A stretch of 64,000 nucleotides of DNA from Flavobacterium beibuense F44-8 (lineage in GTDB: Bacteria; Bacteroidota; Bacteroidia; Flavobacteriales; Flavobacteriaceae), in NCBI RefSeq assembly GCF_000769915.1, contig NZ_JRLV01000008.1, positions 124,001 through 188,000 on the forward strand, given 5' to 3'. Of the stretch, positions 32,732-41,485 are shown one piece after another; positions within the stretch are counted from its first letter, which is position 1; each line of letters starts with the position of its first letter. The translations under genes were made by a program, and so were the position numbers. The notes beneath the pieces are model-generated. The model was not told the origin of the DNA and made no database searches. It saw nothing but the letters and a program-made list of their open reading frames with translations.

Positions 32732-33289
32732 TTCCTGTAAAAGGTGTTGGGCAATGATATTCCATTGTTTAGAGTCGTGTTGCAGGAGGTAAATTCCCTG
32801 TACTTCAAACTGCACTTTATAGGGCTTATTTTTATACACTGACCATGCTTTTTCAAATTCGGGATAGGTAAGGTCGCGGTAACCGATGGTCATGTGCGGA
32901 TGATAGTCGTTATCATGAAACTGTATTTGGGTGTTAGGGAATGCCTGGCTAAACTGCTTAATAATGCTTTGCTGAACAGATAATAATTGAGCAGAATATT
33001 CTGGTTGTACATATATAACCGGAGCTTTACTATTATTGAAACATCCAAAACCGTTTAATCCTAATTCGAATTTATTAATGCTGAAACTGAGGTTGTGAAA
33101 CCACTGCATTAATAAGTCATGTTCTTTCTCATCAAGGTGAAAAGGTGTTTTTAGGGTGATGTGTGGTATAACCCTTAGGGCTTTGCGGCTGTTGTAGTTT
33201 ATGGCAATATCTTTTTTAAAGACTGTTACCTGTTCACAAATTTCCTGAGGAGGGATTAACGCAATAAAATAACGGTTTTGTGATGGCAT
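32729..33289 (-). CDS. 2H phosphoesterase / 2'-5' RNA ligase-like protein
   Basis: A 186-aa protein with the two HxT signatures of the 2H superfamily: His43-Ile-Thr45 in 'IPHITLKTPFH' and His132-Met-Thr134 in 'YHPHMTIGYRD'. Such enzymes process 2',3'-cyclic or 2'-5' linked nucleotides and RNA ends. The start is placed at 33289 (MPSQNRYFIALIPP), matching the usual 'RYFIAL' opening; an ATG at 33304 would add five residues. It is a lone gene converging on the acidic lipoprotein gene. Confidence 0.85.
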   Translation of the reverse strand: MPSQNRYFIALIPPQEICEQVTVFKKDIAINYNSRKALRVIPHITLKTPFHLDEKEHDLLMQWFHNLSFSINKFELGLNGFGCFNNSKAPVIYVQPEYSAQLLSVQQSIIKQFSQAFPNTQIQFHDNDYHPHMTIGYRDLTYPEFEKAWSVYKNKPYKVQFEVQGIYLLQHDSKQWNIIAQHLLQE

Positions 33290-33324
33290 GGTGTTTTTAC
33301 ACAAATATACCTATTTGCCTTAAA

Positions 33325-33357
33325 ACAAAATACAGCCCTTGGAGGGGCTGTATTTAA
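33325..33357 (-). terminator. Terminator of the 653-aa T9SS gene
   Basis: Perfect 11-bp stem AAATACAGCCC/GGGCTGTATTT (33328-33338, 33345-33355), followed on the minus strand by TGTTTTAAG. Confidence 0.75.
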
Positions 33358-33360
33358 AAA

Positions 33361-33403
33361 GTAGTTTCTTGGCACAGATGCCGGAGGCAAGGTGTGCCGC
33401 TAC
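33361..33403. repeat. Nested inverted repeat
   Basis: GTAG...GGCACA...GCC-gga-GGC...TGTGCC...CTAC: three nested complementary pairs centred near 33383, located between the T9SS gene stop and its terminator. It could be part of the 3'UTR fold or a relic repeat. Confidence 0.35.
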
Positions 33404-33463
33404 AAATCTAAGTATTTTTAGGCTTTTTGTTGTTTTCTTAAATGTTAATATATTAACTGATAT

Positions 33464-35425
33464 TTACTTTTTAAATATTTTAACGGTCTTTGTATTGCCA
33501 CTTTCGGTTTGTAATTCCAGCATGTAACTACCTGCCTGATATGCCGATAAACTGATGCTGTTATCCCCGTTAACAAGTTCTCCTGTTTTTAGAATACTCC
33601 CTGTTACTGAATAGATAGTGTATTTTAATGTGGTGTTGCTTGATATGTTAAGTGTGTCTTTTACCGGGTTTGGATAAATAACTGTTTTAGCTAAAGTAAA
33701 ACTCTCAGTGTTTAAAACTGCTTCAATTTCGTTGCAATAGGTTTCACTGCCGCAATCATTTGTTACGGTTACACATACATTATAGGTATTGCTTACTGTA
33801 TAAGTATGACTTGGGTTTTCATCTGTAGATGTGTTTTCATCACCAAAATTCCATTCAATGCTGTCGTAGGGTTGTGATCCTGTATAGGTAAAAGAAAAGG
33901 AAAGCTGATCTTCATTGTCCTGTTCAAAACTGAATTCGGGTGTTGGCAATGTGCAGTCACAGTTGACTAAACCATATTTAGCCACAAAAAAATCGTAACC
34001 CTGCCCTGAGTTAGACATTTGGTTTTCTCCTATAGTAAGACTGCCGTCAAACTGTCCGCCAATGTAATAACTGTTGTAGCTGTCTGCAGCTATGGCTGAA
34101 CTAAATTCATTATCGCCAAAATTAGTGTCTATCGTATTAATTTCTGAAAGGCTGCCATCGTTAGTATTAAAACTGGCCAGTAATATATCATAACCTTCAT
34201 TGTCTTCCTGGGTATAGGTAGTTTCTCCCCACGTTATACCACTGTGACTTGCAGTTATGGCTACCTTATTATTGTTTATTGTTATAGCATTAGCCCTGGC
34301 AGCTGCAGGAGTTTCGGCATTGGTACTCCATTGCGCTTCTCCATTAGCATTAAGCTTTAGTATAAAGGGGAATTCATGAGGCTGGTTTGATGTAAACGAT
34401 TCTCCGGCAAAACTGTCGTTGTTTAATGTGCCTCCTGTTATGTATATATTATTATTGCTGTCCAAACATAAATCTTCAAGAAAACCGTTCACTCCGGGAG
34501 TGTTACCCTGTTTCCATAAATAGTTTCCCTGGTTGTTAAATGCAGCTATATACATGTTTGAAGTGACAGTCTCTCCGTTTATCGTTAAAGTTCCGTCACT
34601 GTTTGTATTACCGCCTATGTAAAAATTTCCTGTTGTATGGTTTCTTATTAGTTTGTAATTAGATAGTACGCCTGTAAATTGTATGTCGGGCTGTATTGCT
34701 TCAATAAAGGTGCCGTTAGTATCATATTTAAGTATAAAAAAGTTATCGCCTTCAGTTGTGTTTACAAATGCTTCGTTGGCATATGTCCCTTCGGGTAAAA
34801 TGCATAACCAGTAAGAGTTTCCTTCAGGGTCTGTTTGTAAGTCAAGGCCTAAAGAATGAGATTGTGCTTCTGCAACAGTTACATTATCTGCCTGTGGCAT
34901 TTCCAACCATTGGAATTCTCCTTCAGCATTGTATTTGGTAATAAATAAGGTTTGCTTTTGCTCTCCGTCGTTAGGTGAATAAGGTAAGGCTACATCAGTA
35001 TCAATATTTGCCGGAAAATTTTGAGAAGTTCGGTAAACTGTGCCGGCTATATATATGTTTCCCTCAGAATCGGTTTGTATGTTTTTAATATAATCGGCAT
35101 CACCACTTCCTATTATTTTAGACCATCTGAATGTACCGCTACAATCGTAGCTGGCAACAATGTAATCTCTATTACTTCCTGAGTCGTATGAAGTGAGATC
35201 CATACCATCCAGTTGTAGCCCTGTTTTTCCAATAGTTGCCAGGAAATACATATTCCCGTTTGAATCGGTGACTATAGATGTTGTTTTTTCTCCTCCCTGT
35301 ATTTGCATAACACTACCACCGCCAGAGCTCCATTGCCAGGTTTGAGAGTATGTTGCAATACTAATAAATAGTGTTGTAATGATTAAAAGAGTTTTGAGAG
35401 TAAAGTAGTTTTTTTTCATTTTCAT
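33464..35425 (-). CDS. T9SS-exported beta-propeller/PKD protein
   Basis: A 653-aa secreted protein. Signal peptide at about 5-28 ('FTLKTLLIITTLFISIATYSQ'); repeated SBBP-like blades such as 'DSEGNIYIAGTVY', 'LDSNNNIYITGGTL' and 'AADSYNSYYIGGQFDGSLTIG' (about 45-490); one PKD domain (about 500-575, 'IEWNFGDENTSTDENPSHTYTVSNTYNVCVTV'); and a type A sorting domain at the end ('VIYPNPVKDTLNIS...YTIYSVTGSIL...GSYMLELQTESG'). It crosses the outer membrane through type IX secretion and is likely cell-surface attached or released. The role, adhesion or substrate binding, is not determined. An ATG at 35419 is an alternative start. It lies next to the giant T9SS gene. Confidence 0.88.
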   Translation of the reverse strand: MKMKKNYFTLKTLLIITTLFISIATYSQTWQWSSGGGSVMQIQGGEKTTSIVTDSNGNMYFLATIGKTGLQLDGMDLTSYDSGSNRDYIVASYDCSGTFRWSKIIGSGDADYIKNIQTDSEGNIYIAGTVYRTSQNFPANIDTDVALPYSPNDGEQKQTLFITKYNAEGEFQWLEMPQADNVTVAEAQSHSLGLDLQTDPEGNSYWLCILPEGTYANEAFVNTTEGDNFFILKYDTNGTFIEAIQPDIQFTGVLSNYKLIRNHTTGNFYIGGNTNSDGTLTINGETVTSNMYIAAFNNQGNYLWKQGNTPGVNGFLEDLCLDSNNNIYITGGTLNNDSFAGESFTSNQPHEFPFILKLNANGEAQWSTNAETPAAARANAITINNNKVAITASHSGITWGETTYTQEDNEGYDILLASFNTNDGSLSEINTIDTNFGDNEFSSAIAADSYNSYYIGGQFDGSLTIGENQMSNSGQGYDFFVAKYGLVNCDCTLPTPEFSFEQDNEDQLSFSFTYTGSQPYDSIEWNFGDENTSTDENPSHTYTVSNTYNVCVTVTNDCGSETYCNEIEAVLNTESFTLAKTVIYPNPVKDTLNISSNTTLKYTIYSVTGSILKTGELVNGDNSISLSAYQAGSYMLELQTESGNTKTVKIFKK

Positions 35426-35451
35426 TTTTGATTAAAATCAAACGCTTGTAA

Positions 35452-35482
35452 AGAACAAAAGCCGGCAGTGTTGCTGCCGGCT
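35452..35482 (-). terminator. Terminator of the 1628-aa T9SS gene
   Basis: AGCCGGCAG/CTGCCGGCT stem (35460-35468, 35474-35482), followed on the minus strand by TTTGTTCTTT. Confidence 0.75.
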
Positions 35483-35500
35483 GTTTGTAAGATTATACTA

Positions 35501-38500
35501 TTATTGTATGATAAGATTTTTTTGCATCAGAATATTTCCGTTTTCTTTCATTACAACAATGTATTGTCCTGCCGGGAATCGGGATGTATTAAGATCCCAC
35601 GTTCCGTTTTGTATTGCAGGAGTGTAAGACTCCAGCATTACACCCAGTAGGTTGTAAACCTGAATTGTTTTTTCAGAATCTTTTTCAAGATAAGTGAAAT
35701 TCATGCTTACGTTTTCCTTAGCAGGGTTAGGAGCAATAACAAGTTCGTAACCGTTAAGTTCATCTTCCATAGCTGCCGGTCTTCCTTGTGCGCAGTCAGG
35801 GAATGGTATTTCAAACCTGTTAAGACAAGGTTTTCCGTCAATAGTAGTTTCAGCATATACCATTACTGTACCACCTGCAAATCCGTTTAACGGAATCATT
35901 TGTACAGGTTGTAAAGAGCTTCCAGGAGGGATGGTTATAGATGTTGGAACAAACATACCTTCTCCGTTAGGAAGTGAAAGCGTTACCTGTATTGGGGTAG
36001 AGTAAGGGTTGTATAGATCAAAGTATACTATATAGAAGCAGTATCTTCCGTCATATTCAGTTTTAATATCTTTAACTCTGATGCGGAATTCACATTCTCT
36101 ACAATCTTTAATCGCTATACTAACTTCATCGCTTACTCTTTTACAGTATCCGTTGTCTAGCAGCAGAGAGTAGTTGCCGCTACCATATCCTGATAATGGA
36201 AGAGGGTTAACACTTGTGTAGCTGCCACTATCTACAGTACTGTTGTTAAATAACCACTCCCAGTGTGGGAATGGCATGTTTATGCCTCCCAAAGATCCGG
36301 CCGAAAGTAATTGTTCACAAAGTTCATAACAGCCAGATGGTACATTCCAGAAATGTACAGAAGGGTCTTTAGGTACTACTATTTGGTTAGTACTTGAACA
36401 ACCGAATTCGTTTGTGAAGCGAACCTGATATGTACCTCCTGCAAGAACTTCGATTGAAGATCCACTCATGCCGTTGCTCCATGTAAATGTTCCCGGTCCT
36501 GAAGCAGTTGCTTCAAGCTTAACTTTATATGCCGGATCACATTCAACATTTACAATTGATATACCAGGCGCTCCAGGTATTGGTTTAACAGTTACAGTAT
36601 GTGTATCTGTATCTGTACAATAACCGCCTGCACCATTTGGTGTGCTAACAGTAACTTCATATGTGTATGTAGTTAAACCGGTAGCAGTATCGCTCATACT
36701 TGTCATATTATTAAATGCTGGTAGTACTGAGCCGTTTTTCTTCCAGGTATATTGAGTCCCTGCCGGTCCTGCCGGAGTAGAAAGACAGATAGTGCTGTTA
36801 AGGCAAACCTCGTCTGGGCCTGAAATGTTTGCAGCGGTTGGTTTAACAAACGTTACAATTGTTTGATTGTTAACTCCTATGTCTGTAGAACAGTCGTATG
36901 CTCCAGATACTTTTACCCAGTAAGCTCCTGATTCTGTTACATTAAATGTATTTACAGCAGTAGTGCCTAACGATACATTACCCTGCATCCACTCGTATGA
37001 AGTAGGTGTGGCTGATCCTATACCAGGGCTGTAAGTTAATGTACTTGTGCTGCCTACACATGCAAGAGCGGGTGATGCAGTAACTGTACCGGCAAGTAAG
37101 TTTTGTTTTACATTTATTGTTTTGCTATATGTAGCTGTACATCCATATTGATTAGTTACAATAAGTGTTATGGTCTTGTTGCCATAGCTATTGTATACTT
37201 TAGAAGGTGATGGCTGACGGTTGGTTGAACCATCTCCAAAACTCCATTCGTAAGTAAGTCCTGATTGAGGAGTAACTAAAGCCATATCAAATGATGCGTT
37301 TTCACAAATTTCTAAAGGTGCAGTGAATGTTGCATCTGGCATTGCAGGCAAATCGATTGTTATAGTTGCTGCTGAACATGCCGGATGTGCAGGAGAGGCA
37401 TTTCTTTTTATTGTAAGGTCTAATGTATGTACACCCGGACTAACAGTTGTAGTATATGTATTTGCTGCTCCGTTATATACAGTACTTCCGTCTACTTTAA
37501 ATTGGTAGTTATCCATACCATTGTTAGGGTAGAAGTTAGAATGGTCTAAAAGTGTAAGTGTATATCCGCCAGAGCCGTTACAGGCAACATTGTATTTCAG
37601 GTCTGGCATGTATGGTACCAGTACTTCAGTATAGTTTGTTACAACACAGCTGCCATAAGTTGCCTGATAGTAAATTCTGTATTTACCTGATTCATCAAAC
37701 TGGAATTGAGCAGATCCTGCTGTTTGTGATATAACAGTAGATGAAGGTTGAGTAAACCAGCCATATGTTGTAGGGCTACCTGTAGCAGTAGCTGTTGCTG
37801 ATATAATACCGCAATTGTTTGTTCCGCTAACAGTAACCGTTTCACCTGTTGAGCAAGGTGTAACGCAGTTGCCGTTATAAATTGTTGCATCTGTAACAGT
37901 TGTACAGCCATTGCTGTTTTCTACTTCTGCATGATAGCTACCGTAACCGTAACCTAATGATGCAAGATTTATTGATGTTTGGCCTGCAACAGATGTGATT
38001 TCTAAACCGTTGTGATACCATTTAATAGATGATGTAGATCCGAATCCTGACTGTATGTTTACTGTAAGGATATCATTTATTGCAGACTCAGGGCATACAG
38101 CATATACGCCTGCAGGAGTTATACTTGCTACCGGTGCCGGGATAACTGTAATGTTTTGTGCTAAATTTAACGGGTTAATACATCCGTTAGGCAGTTCTAC
38201 ATATGCAGTAATAGTGAAATCAGTATCAGCACCATTATTGTTTAGATAAGTGTGGCTTATTGTTGATGCTGCACTTGTTGTTACAGGTGAAGAACCGTCA
38301 CCGAAATTCCATGTTACAGTTCCTGATGTTAGACCTGAGATACTTAATGGGAATGATTCTCCTCCGCAAATTGTACTAGGAGCAACTATATTAGCAGCCG
38401 GTGTGGTTATTACATCTACATCATAAGTGAAATAATGTTCAACGCCACATTTAACAACAGTTAGTTTTACCTTTTGAGGGTTAGAAGCTACTGGAGGTTC

Positions 38501-40387
38501 GTTCCATAAAATATCTACTATTGTAGTTCCGTTTCCAGAAGAAACACTACCTGCTGTTGCCGGAACAACTTCCCAGAAATAAGATTCACCTTCAGTATAT
38601 GTAGTTTGGTATGTTGCATAGCTGCTTGAACATACTTCATCATCGCCTGTTATTACAGCATTTACTGTAGGAGGTGTAACTACTTTTGTAATCATATCTG
38701 ATGGACAGTTTGGTTCTGCAACACTTTCTCTCCATGCATGTACAGCATACGGTCCTGTTGGTCCAAAAGTTACTGTAACTTCATCACCTTGATTGCTACC
38801 TGCAATTGTTCCGTTGTCAACACTCCATACTATAACTGTACCCGGTATAGTATTGTTAACACTATAATCAACAGGGATGCCAGGGCAGGTTTCATCCGGG
38901 CCTGTAATAGCTGTTGGAGCTGTTTCTTTTGGATTTACTACAATTCCCATTTGGGCATTTTTACAAAATGCACCTCCCGAAACTGTAAGTATATAGTTTC
39001 CTGCTGTGGTAAAGTTGTAGTTAAATGAGTTGCCTGATCCTGTAGATACTACTAAGCCATTTCTTTTTAATACCCAGCTGCCTGAGTATCCGTTGCTAAG
39101 TACATATCCGCCAGTTGTTCCAATACATAGTGATGTAGGGCCGTTAATTTCGGCTTTCGGCTTAATTGTAATAACTAACTCAGCACTACCGCCACAATTT
39201 AATAATGTGTTGTTGTATGTACAGCTAAGAGTTATTGTGCCTGAGTTACCTGTAGTTTGTACAACAATTTCGTTTTGTTGTTGTCTTGGTATTAAGGTGG
39301 CTCCTGTTCCGTTAGCATCTAACGACCAGTTAAATGTAGTAGATGGCCATTGCGGTAATTTGTAAATTGTTTGTTCGTTTTCACAAATTACAAGATCTTC
39401 TACAATTGTACCTGTGTTTTGTATTACCGGAATTGGAATTGTTGTTGGTCCTGCACAAGGAATATCACATCCTGTTGCATCAATAGTTACATAACCAAAA
39501 CCTGAAGGTCCTACATTGTCCCATACTACATCAATAGTTGGTCCGTATGGGGCTGATGATACTATAGTACCACCATCAACACTCCAGTTAAAGTTGCCGC
39601 CGCAAATATCGCCAACAAAATCTTCAACAGTATATGAAGCGATTTCACCGTCACATACTACGCTTGGACATTTAATTTGAATACCAGGGAAATCGTGAAC
39701 ACGTACCGGTATTTTGTACCTGCTGGTACAGTTACAAACATTTGTTACCGTTAACACTACTGTATATGTTCCCGGAGAACTGTAAGAGTAGGTTGGTTGG
39801 AATTCTGATGAAACGTCACCGTTTCCAAATTCCCAGTAATAAGAAAAGAGGTCGCTGCCTCCATTTGTTGTAGACAGATTGGTGAAAAAGATTCCTTCGT
39901 CTACACATGCCTCAATCGGAATGCCTACATAACCCGGAAGCACTCCAAAAAATGCTTTTGGTGCAGGAATGATTTCAATACATATTTCCACGGTTTCTAC
40001 CGTTCCGTCTAATTTTGTGACTTCTGCAGTCACAGTTCCGTTTCCGGGAGTACCCCATTGTACATAACAGGTTGTTGTACTCGATGAAAGAAGTGTACCG
40101 CCGGCAACACTCCATTGTGTAGAAGACCAATTGCTGCTGTCTCCCGTTAAAGAGTAATTTACTCTGCTGTTTTCGCAAACCCTAACACAGGGTCCGTCTT
40201 CAATGTCTTCTCCGGGTTCTTTCTGTTCGTCTTTTCTTGGGTCTTCGAACTGATAGCAACCCGTTTCGCTATCCCAAATAATTGATATTGCTTCCTGTGC
40301 CATCGTTCGGACCGGAAGTAATAAAAATCCAAAAAGGATTAGCACCATTAAAGGCAATCGCTTTGATTGCCACGTAAAGTTTGTCAT
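35501..40387 (-). CDS. Giant multi-domain PKD/Ig-like adhesin with T9SS sorting domain
   Basis: A 1628-aa secreted protein, the largest in the window. A signal peptide (about 10-31, 'LPLMVLILFGFLLLPVRTMAQ') is followed by many beta-sandwich repeats. At least three are PKD domains with 'YYWEFGNGDVSSEFQPTYSY' (about 185-230), 'VTWNFGDGSSPV' (about 700) and 'YEWSFGDGSTNRQPSPSKVY' (about 1080). Others are Ig-like with 'ISGPDEVCLNST', 'ITGPDETCPGIP' and 'ITGDDEVCSSS' motifs, and paired cysteines recur once or twice per repeat. The C-terminus is a type A sorting domain ('LVIAPNPAKENVSMNF', 'IQVYNLLGVML', 'GQYIVVMKENG'). It is probably a surface adhesin or gliding-associated protein; ligand unknown. 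Confidence 0.88.
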   Translation of the reverse strand: MTNFTWQSKRLPLMVLILFGFLLLPVRTMAQEAISIIWDSETGCYQFEDPRKDEQKEPGEDIEDGPCVRVCENSRVNYSLTGDSSNWSSTQWSVAGGTLLSSSTTTCYVQWGTPGNGTVTAEVTKLDGTVETVEICIEIIPAPKAFFGVLPGYVGIPIEACVDEGIFFTNLSTTNGGSDLFSYYWEFGNGDVSSEFQPTYSYSSPGTYTVVLTVTNVCNCTSRYKIPVRVHDFPGIQIKCPSVVCDGEIASYTVEDFVGDICGGNFNWSVDGGTIVSSAPYGPTIDVVWDNVGPSGFGYVTIDATGCDIPCAGPTTIPIPVIQNTGTIVEDLVICENEQTIYKLPQWPSTTFNWSLDANGTGATLIPRQQQNEIVVQTTGNSGTITLSCTYNNTLLNCGGSAELVITIKPKAEINGPTSLCIGTTGGYVLSNGYSGSWVLKRNGLVVSTGSGNSFNYNFTTAGNYILTVSGGAFCKNAQMGIVVNPKETAPTAITGPDETCPGIPVDYSVNNTIPGTVIVWSVDNGTIAGSNQGDEVTVTFGPTGPYAVHAWRESVAEPNCPSDMITKVVTPPTVNAVITGDDEVCSSSYATYQTTYTEGESYFWEVVPATAGSVSSGNGTTIVDILWNEPPVASNPQKVKLTVVKCGVEHYFTYDVDVITTPAANIVAPSTICGGESFPLSISGLTSGTVTWNFGDGSSPVTTSAASTISHTYLNNNGADTDFTITAYVELPNGCINPLNLAQNITVIPAPVASITPAGVYAVCPESAINDILTVNIQSGFGSTSSIKWYHNGLEITSVAGQTSINLASLGYGYGSYHAEVENSNGCTTVTDATIYNGNCVTPCSTGETVTVSGTNNCGIISATATATGSPTTYGWFTQPSSTVISQTAGSAQFQFDESGKYRIYYQATYGSCVVTNYTEVLVPYMPDLKYNVACNGSGGYTLTLLDHSNFYPNNGMDNYQFKVDGSTVYNGAANTYTTTVSPGVHTLDLTIKRNASPAHPACSAATITIDLPAMPDATFTAPLEICENASFDMALVTPQSGLTYEWSFGDGSTNRQPSPSKVYNSYGNKTITLIVTNQYGCTATYSKTINVKQNLLAGTVTASPALACVGSTSTLTYSPGIGSATPTSYEWMQGNVSLGTTAVNTFNVTESGAYWVKVSGAYDCSTDIGVNNQTIVTFVKPTAANISGPDEVCLNSTICLSTPAGPAGTQYTWKKNGSVLPAFNNMTSMSDTATGLTTYTYEVTVSTPNGAGGYCTDTDTHTVTVKPIPGAPGISIVNVECDPAYKVKLEATASGPGTFTWSNGMSGSSIEVLAGGTYQVRFTNEFGCSSTNQIVVPKDPSVHFWNVPSGCYELCEQLLSAGSLGGINMPFPHWEWLFNNSTVDSGSYTSVNPLPLSGYGSGNYSLLLDNGYCKRVSDEVSIAIKDCRECEFRIRVKDIKTEYDGRYCFYIVYFDLYNPYSTPIQVTLSLPNGEGMFVPTSITIPPGSSLQPVQMIPLNGFAGGTVMVYAETTIDGKPCLNRFEIPFPDCAQGRPAAMEDELNGYELVIAPNPAKENVSMNFTYLEKDSEKTIQVYNLLGVMLESYTPAIQNGTWDLNTSRFPAGQYIVVMKENGNILMQKNLIIQ

Positions 40388-40707
40388 AACTGGTGTGATT
40401 TTGGTTAAACATCTTGTTTTTAGCTATTTAAAGGTAATCACTAAAAATGACGTTAAAATGTTAATGAAAAGCTAAAAAATTATGATTTAGTTATGAACTT
40501 GTTGCGAATCCTTTAACAATGGGCGTATTGTTAATAATAACATTTTAAAGCAAAAATGTTATTAATATAACAATCAATTTGAAATTTAAATAAATAAGCC
40601 TATAAATCAATAAATATAAGGATGTGTTATATTTATTTTTTAAATGTTGTTTTTTTGCCTTGTTAATGACTTGTTAACCATTTATCTAACATTTGGTTAA
40701 AATTAAC
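40388..40707. other. AT-rich upstream region of the giant T9SS gene
   Basis: 320 bp with no gene. It consists of A/T runs and short repeats of 'gttaat' and 'attaat' type. I found no TTG-N-TAnnTTTG match on the minus strand, although the promoter of the adhesin must lie here. Confidence 0.4.
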
Positions 40708-41484
40708 TTAATTTTTGTCGTCTTTTTCATTCAAATATTTCCAATAACGCTTAGGAAGGTATTGAATATGAAGCTTCATGTTCTTTCTTGCAGGTATATT
40801 TGTGCTGTTAAAATAGTCTTTCCATAATAGGGAAGTGAGTTCTTCGCTATTACTAACAAGGTTGTTTGAAAGTCTTTTTTTTGAGGTATCTATATTTTGT
40901 ATAAACTCAAAAGATATGGTTTGCACCGTGTTAAGGTCATAATAAAGCCCGTATTTTCTTTTAATGTCATAAATAATCCACTTCTGGTCGGCAAAGCGGT
41001 TTTTGTAAAAATTGGCTATTAACGGGAGCACGTTAAAGTCGGGTTCGGCAGGTGCATAAAATATACCGTCTGCCGTTTCCTGAAAGCGTATGAAAGCTGT
41101 GAAACGATGTCTTTCACGCCCTACCATGCGGTTCATTTTTGATATAGCCATTACATGCGGATTGCCAAAGTTTTTTTCGGCACCCTGAGGATTGTCAAAA
41201 ATATAGCAGGCAAAATCAAAAAGATCCTGAAAGGTTTGCGGTACTTCGCTAAGGTAGGCTCTGTAAAATTTCATGAGCCAGTCGGCACTCATCTTTTTTT
41301 TGAGTCCGTTCCAAACCCTTTCGGCTTTTACTTTGTTATTTATAATAGTATGTGTTTCACCAAGCATTGTGGGTTGGTAATGTTTATTCCAAACCAATTG
41401 TACTTTGCCGGGTTTGTATTCATAATATTCAAAGACAGCTGTTAGCAATCCTTCCATCGATCCGTCAAACACATAGGTAACCAT
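40708..41484 (-). CDS. Putative DNA-metabolism protein, partner of the radical SAM enzyme (TIGR03915-like)
   Basis: A 258-aa cytoplasmic protein. The opening 'VTYVFDGSMEGLLTAVFEYYEYK' and the segment 'GRERHRFTAFIRFQETADGIFYAPAEPDFNVLPLIANFYKNRFADQKWIIYD' match the family that is nearly always encoded next to the radical SAM protein found just upstream. The family is thought to act in DNA repair because some members are fused to uracil-DNA glycosylase domains; no such fusion is present here. The start codon lies 1 bp after the stop of the radical SAM gene, so the two are translated together. Confidence 0.82.
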   Translation of the reverse strand: MVTYVFDGSMEGLLTAVFEYYEYKPGKVQLVWNKHYQPTMLGETHTIINNKVKAERVWNGLKKKMSADWLMKFYRAYLSEVPQTFQDLFDFACYIFDNPQGAEKNFGNPHVMAISKMNRMVGRERHRFTAFIRFQETADGIFYAPAEPDFNVLPLIANFYKNRFADQKWIIYDIKRKYGLYYDLNTVQTISFEFIQNIDTSKKRLSNNLVSNSEELTSLLWKDYFNSTNIPARKNMKLHIQYLPKRYWKYLNEKDDKN

Positions 41485-41485
41485 A

